Origin: Pseudomonadota bacterium | GTDB taxonomy: Bacteria; Pseudomonadota; Gammaproteobacteria; Steroidobacterales; Steroidobacteraceae | Direction: 5' to 3' | Assembly (NCBI GenBank): GCA_023457495.1 | Contig: JAEWLQ010000075.1 | Coordinates: forward strand, 1-49,506 | DNA: 49,506 bases | Part shown: one piece after another, positions 46,038 through 49,506 of the stretch | Numbering within the stretch: the stretch's first letter is position 1 | How the letters are laid out: every line of letters begins with the position of its first letter | Notes under the pieces: model-generated | What the model saw: the letters and a program-made list of their open reading frames with translations, nothing else | What the model was told of the DNA's origin: nothing | Databases searched by the model: none | Position numbers and translations under genes: made by a program

Positions 46038-46430
46038 TTACGCGTATGGCTTGTAGGATTTTTCTTCGACGATGCTCGAGCCGAGCGCGAGGTTGATGCG
46101 CTTCTTGATCGCGGCGCGCTCGTCGTTCGTGACGTACACCGCGCGGGCGAGCTCGATGAACTTCTCGCCGAATCGTCCGGCGCGTTCCTCGTCGCGAATG
46201 TCGTCTTCGATGACCCACAGCGCCTCGTTCACGCGCGTGAGGTTCGCCTCTTCGGCTCCGATGTCGCCGGCGGCCGCGCCGGAGTCGCGCCAGGTTTTCT
46301 CCAGCAGCGCGAGCTCGTGCTTGACGTTCGCGACCTTCGCGGCGTCGCTCATGCGCGCCGCCTTGATGCGCAGGATGGTGATCTTGTCGAGCAGCTCACC
46401 GGGGCTGATGGGAACCAGGATGTCTTTCAT
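46038..46430 (-). CDS. DUF6165 family protein
   Basis: This 130-residue, mainly helical acidic/basic protein begins MKDILVPISPGELLDKITIL, a conserved opening of the DUF6165 family. It has no signal peptide or membrane segment. Members recur next to lipopolysaccharide glycosyltransferases; the molecular role is unknown. Here it is between the GT9 gene (13 bases upstream) and the M24 peptidase gene (3 bases downstream), and probably shares their transcript. Confidence 0.82.
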   Translation of the reverse strand: MKDILVPISPGELLDKITILRIKAARMSDAAKVANVKHELALLEKTWRDSGAAAGDIGAEEANLTRVNEALWVIEDDIRDEERAGRFGEKFIELARAVYVTNDERAAIKKRINLALGSSIVEEKSYKPYA

Positions 46431-46443
46431 GCCGTTCGTCTTT

Positions 46444-47526
46444 TCACGCCAGTCGCGCCGCGGGGCTCAAGGCTAGCAGCTCATCGAGCTTCGCGTTGAC
46501 GGCGTTGACCTCGATGAGCTCCATGACGCCGGGAACTTCGATTTTCGTCGTCCACGGAATCTGCGCGGAAGACTTGCCGAGGAATTTGTGCGCCGCGGCC
46601 TCGTAGGCGTCGACACACCATCGGCGCGAGAAGTAGGGCCCGCTGCGTGCCGGGTTGGTGGCCGCGTATAGGCCGATGACCGGAAGTCCGACCATCGTGG
46701 CCATATGAGCCGGACCTGAATCCGGCGTGACGAGCACGGTGGCGCGGGCCAGCAGCCCGAGCAACTGCGGCAAAGTGTCCTTGCCCACCTGGTCGATGAC
46801 CGGCACGCGCAGTTGGCGGGCGATCGCCTGCGCCATCTCCCGCTCGACCCCGCTCGGTCCACCACTCAGGATGATGCGCATGCCATGCCGCCTCACGGCA
46901 TGGTCCGCCACGGCGGCGTAGCGCTCGGGCAGCCAGTTGCGCGCGCGGTGACTCGAGCAGGCGCTGATCACCATCGTCGGCTGTGAGTCGGGGATCAGGT
47001 GCGCGCCGTAATCGAGCGCTTCCCGCGGAAGCGGGATGTCCCAGCGCAATGGCTGGCGCGGTATCCCGAGCGCGTCGGCGAATCCCTGGAAGCTGTCGAG
47101 TACGTGCTCGCGGGCGCGCGGCGCGATACGCGCGTTCGTGAACAGCCACTGCAGCTCACGGGCGCGCGGCTTGTCGAAGCCGAGTTTCACCGAGGCGGGG
47201 ATGCAGGCGGCGGCCGCGCTCGCGCGCAGCGACAGCTGCAGATGCAGCAGCAGATCGAAAGCGCCGCGGCGCTGCATGTCGGTCCGGAGCCTTCCGTACG
47301 CGGCGAGGCCAGCGCCCTTGTCCACGGTGATAAGCTCCACATCCGGAATGAGGCCCATCAGTTTCGCTTCCAACTTGCCGATCACCCACGACAACCGCGT
47401 GCGCGGCCACGCCGTCTGCAGCCTGCGCAGCAGGGGCACCACGTGGCAGGTATCGCCGATCGCGGAGAGTCGCAACAAACAAGCTTTGTCCGGCGCTTTA
47501 GCCTGCGAAAATGATTCGGCCCGCAC
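46444..47526 (-). CDS. glycosyltransferase family 9, heptosyltransferase-like
   Basis: This 360-residue protein has the GT9 opening LLRLSAIGDTCHVVPLLRRL, the donor motif ISACSSHRARNWLPERYAAV and the conserved VTPDSGPAHMATMVGLPVIGLY. GT9 enzymes transfer L-glycero-D-manno-heptose from an ADP-sugar to the inner core of LPS. It is divergent from the Kdo-kinase gene with only 26 bases between start codons, so the promoters must overlap coding sequence. The start is GTG 47526; an internal TTG just before LRLSAIGD is also possible. Which core heptose it adds cannot be read from sequence. Confidence 0.88.
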   Translation of the reverse strand: MRAESFSQAKAPDKACLLRLSAIGDTCHVVPLLRRLQTAWPRTRLSWVIGKLEAKLMGLIPDVELITVDKGAGLAAYGRLRTDMQRRGAFDLLLHLQLSLRASAAAACIPASVKLGFDKPRARELQWLFTNARIAPRAREHVLDSFQGFADALGIPRQPLRWDIPLPREALDYGAHLIPDSQPTMVISACSSHRARNWLPERYAAVADHAVRRHGMRIILSGGPSGVEREMAQAIARQLRVPVIDQVGKDTLPQLLGLLARATVLVTPDSGPAHMATMVGLPVIGLYAATNPARSGPYFSRRWCVDAYEAAAHKFLGKSSAQIPWTTKIEVPGVMELIEVNAVNAKLDELLALSPAARLA

Positions 47527-47552
47527 TCTCGCTCTTCCGTGGACGTGACTGA

Positions 47553-48314
47553 ATGAAGCGTCACTGGCCCGTCGGAGCGGAAGTCAGCGAAGCCGTCATC
47601 GATGGCGGCCGGATGCTATACGACACCTCCCGCACGAGCAATTTCTCGGCCGAGTTCTTCGACCCGGAATACTGGCGGAAACACGACGCCATCGAGGGAA
47701 CGGCGCGCGGCCGCGGAACGACCTGGTTCATCCGCGCCGGCGACGCGGGGTTCGTCCTGCGGCACTACCGCCGCGGCGGAATGGCGGCCAAGATCTCCAA
47801 GGATCGCTACTGGTTCCGCGGCGAGCCGGAAACCCGGTCCTTCGCCGAGTGGTTTCTGACGTATCACCTGCACCGCGCCGGACTTCCGGTGCCCGCGCCG
47901 ATCGCCGCGCGTTATCGCCGCGATGGCATGTTCTACACCGCCGACCTCATCACGCAGCGCATCGACGGCAGCGAATCGCTCGCCGCGCGGCTCGCGCATG
48001 GGCCGCTGTCGCTCACCCAGTGGGTGGCGATCGGCCGCTGTATCCGGCGCTTTCATGATGCCGGCGTCTATCACGCGGATCTCAACGCGCACAACATCCT
48101 GCTCGCGCCCGATTCCGTCTATCTCATCGATTTCGATCGCGGCACGTTGCGCAAGCGCGGCTGGTGGGCCGATACCACGCTCGTGCGCCTGTACCGCTCG
48201 CTCGAGAAAGTGACGCTGCTGGCGGCGCCCGAGAGTTTCACCGATCAGGACTGGCACACGTTGCTGGCGGGTTATCGCGAATCGGCCGGGCTTCCGCAGG
48301 CCTCGCTCGCCTGA
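47553..48314 (+). CDS. kdkA: 3-deoxy-D-manno-octulosonic acid (Kdo) kinase
   Basis: This encodes 253 residues with the small kinase fold. Invariant features are VYHADLNAHNILL (H174, D176 and N181) and LIDFDRG (D193, D195). GMAAKISKDRYWF and SFAEWFLTYHLHRAGLPVP match KdkA proteins. It phosphorylates Kdo of lipid A in lineages with a single Kdo residue. Its position 8 bases before waaA is the usual arrangement and supports the call. Confidence 0.9.
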   Translation: MKRHWPVGAEVSEAVIDGGRMLYDTSRTSNFSAEFFDPEYWRKHDAIEGTARGRGTTWFIRAGDAGFVLRHYRRGGMAAKISKDRYWFRGEPETRSFAEWFLTYHLHRAGLPVPAPIAARYRRDGMFYTADLITQRIDGSESLAARLAHGPLSLTQWVAIGRCIRRFHDAGVYHADLNAHNILLAPDSVYLIDFDRGTLRKRGWWADTTLVRLYRSLEKVTLLAAPESFTDQDWHTLLAGYRESAGLPQASLA

Positions 48315-48322
48315 CGACGCGC

Positions 48323-49506
48323 GTGCGTTTCGTCTACATCGTCATCGCCTACCTGATCCTGCCGTTCTGGATCGGCGCGTTGGCGCTGCGGGGTTTTCGC
48401 GAGCGCAGCCACTGGCAGGGATTTTCGGAGCGGTTCGGACTCGGCAGGTCGATCACCGGCAACAGCATCTGGGTGCATGCGGTGTCGGTGGGCGAAGTCC
48501 AGGCCGCGGTGCCGCTGGTCGAGGCGCTGCTGACGCGCTTTCCGCACATTCCGCTGGTGCTCACGACGGTCACGCCGACCGGACGCGCGCGCGCCCAGGC
48601 GCTGTTCAAGCAGCGCGTCGACGTGCGATACGTGCCCATCGACCTGCCGGGTGGCGTGCGGCGCTTCTTCCAGCGCGTGAAGCCGCGGCTCGCCGTGATC
48701 CTCGAGACCGAGATCTGGCCGAACCTGTACCACCGTTGCGGCCGGCTGGGGATACCGCTGGTGCTGGCGAGCGCGCGCATCTCGCCGCGCTCCGTGACGA
48801 GCTACCGGCGCCTCGTCGGGTTGTTCCGCGAAACGCTGTCGAACGGAATCTTCATCGCGGCGCAGAGCCGTGAGGATGCCGACCGGTTCGTCTCCATCGG
48901 CGCGAATCCCGAGCTCACCCACGTGGTCGGCAACATCAAGTTCGACTTCGGCTACCCACCCGACATCGAGATGCGCGGACACGAGTTGCGCAAGTTGCTG
49001 GGCGTGGATCGGCCCGTGTGGGTCGCCGGCAGCACGCACGCGAGAGAAGAAGACGAATTGCTCGCCGCGCACGCCCGCGTGCGCGAGAGATTTCCGGACG
49101 CACTGCTGGTGCTCGTGCCCCGGCATCCGCCGCGTTTCGCGGATGTGGCCGCCAGTCTGCGCGCGCAGCAGATCGAATTCGTCAGTCGCACCAGCGGCGG
49201 TCGGCTGACCCCGCGGACGCAGGTTTTCCTGCTCGATACGCTCGGGGAATTGCCGCCGTTCTACGCGGCGGGGGACGTGGCGTTCGTCGGGGGAAGTCTC
49301 GTGCCCATCGGCGGACACAACCTGCTCGAGCCCGCGGCGCTGGGGTTGCCCATCATCGCCGGGCCGCACAACTTCAACTCGGCGGATATCGCGAAGCTGC
49401 TCGTGGAGCGTGGCGCGGTGCGCCTCGTGCAGGACTCGGCGGGTCTCGCGGCTGTCGTGGGAGAGTTGCTGGCCGATCCGCCGGCGCGGGGCCCGGTGGG
49501 GGCGGG
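48323..49506 (+). CDS. waaA: 3-deoxy-D-manno-octulosonic acid transferase (Kdo transferase), 3' truncated
   Basis: The frame starts at GTG 48323 and stays open to the window edge: 394 codons visible of about 425 in the family. An N-terminal membrane anchor (VRFVYIVIAYLILPFWIGAL) is followed by HAVSVGEVQAAVPLVEALL with the catalytic glutamate. LETEIWPNL, AGSTHAREEDELLAAHARV and VGGSLVPIGGHNLLEPAALG are diagnostic. It transfers Kdo from CMP-Kdo onto lipid IVA. It lies 8 bases after kdkA, so these two genes are co-transcribed. The C-terminus and stop codon are outside the window. Confidence 0.94.
   Translation, partial: MRFVYIVIAYLILPFWIGALALRGFRERSHWQGFSERFGLGRSITGNSIWVHAVSVGEVQAAVPLVEALLTRFPHIPLVLTTVTPTGRARAQALFKQRVDVRYVPIDLPGGVRRFFQRVKPRLAVILETEIWPNLYHRCGRLGIPLVLASARISPRSVTSYRRLVGLFRETLSNGIFIAAQSREDADRFVSIGANPELTHVVGNIKFDFGYPPDIEMRGHELRKLLGVDRPVWVAGSTHAREEDELLAAHARVRERFPDALLVLVPRHPPRFADVAASLRAQQIEFVSRTSGGRLTPRTQVFLLDTLGELPPFYAAGDVAFVGGSLVPIGGHNLLEPAALGLPIIAGPHNFNSADIAKLLVERGAVRLVQDSAGLAAVVGELLADPPARGPVGA

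Overview
This 49.5 kb window is strongly GC-rich, densely coded chromosomal DNA. It carries glnE, an inner-core LPS segment (heptosyltransferase-type GT9, kdkA-like Kdo kinase, waaA-like Kdo transferase), yadG/yadH homologues, Tat-type leaders, lipoboxes and a GlyGly-CTERM-like tail. Together these point to a gammaproteobacterium with an outer membrane, plausibly of the Steroidobacter/Nevskia/Xanthomonas-like lineages. That placement is an inference from gene content. I see no rRNA, tRNA, CRISPR array, transposase or phage gene.

Layout: 3-4158 holds an alpha/beta-hydrolase-fold protein cut by the window edge, a small membrane protein, a YadGH-type ABC-2 exporter and a DUF1287 protein. 4201-8035 holds a fused ABC exporter, a gene-free stretch built of nested inverted repeats (6110-6713), an RRM protein with a clear terminator, and a MAPEG membrane protein. 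8202-11669 is a secreted metzincin-type metallopeptidase with many Ig-like repeats. 11697-20590 is a plant-polysaccharide (probably glucuronoxylan or pectin-like) utilisation locus: a DUF1349/TolB-like propeller protein, GH105, DUF4861, GH10 xylanase lipoprotein, SGNH acetylesterase and a Tat-exported Gfo/Idh/MocA oxidoreductase. Palindromic repeats sit in the gene junctions of this locus.

20780-36688 is the most unusual part. A haem-c lipoprotein and a haem-c outer-membrane barrel lead into a mostly stop/start-overlapped run: methyltransferase, SPASM-like radical SAM, methyltransferase, amidohydrolase, two B12-type radical SAM enzymes, GT4, HPr-kinase-like protein, GT4. A convergent arm encodes two more B12-type radical SAM paralogues and a nucleotidyltransferase-family protein. 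I cannot assign a known product. It looks like an uncharacterised biosynthetic or envelope-modification system.

36960-44776 returns to mixed genes: LysE exporter, AlkC/AlkD-like HEAT-repeat protein, a tandem retropepsin, an Anbu-type proteasome-like peptidase, a lipoprotein, glnE and a CHCC zinc-finger protein. 44784-49506 contains a Tat-exported M24 peptidase, a DUF6165 protein, GT9, KdkA and the start of WaaA, whose 3' end lies outside the window.
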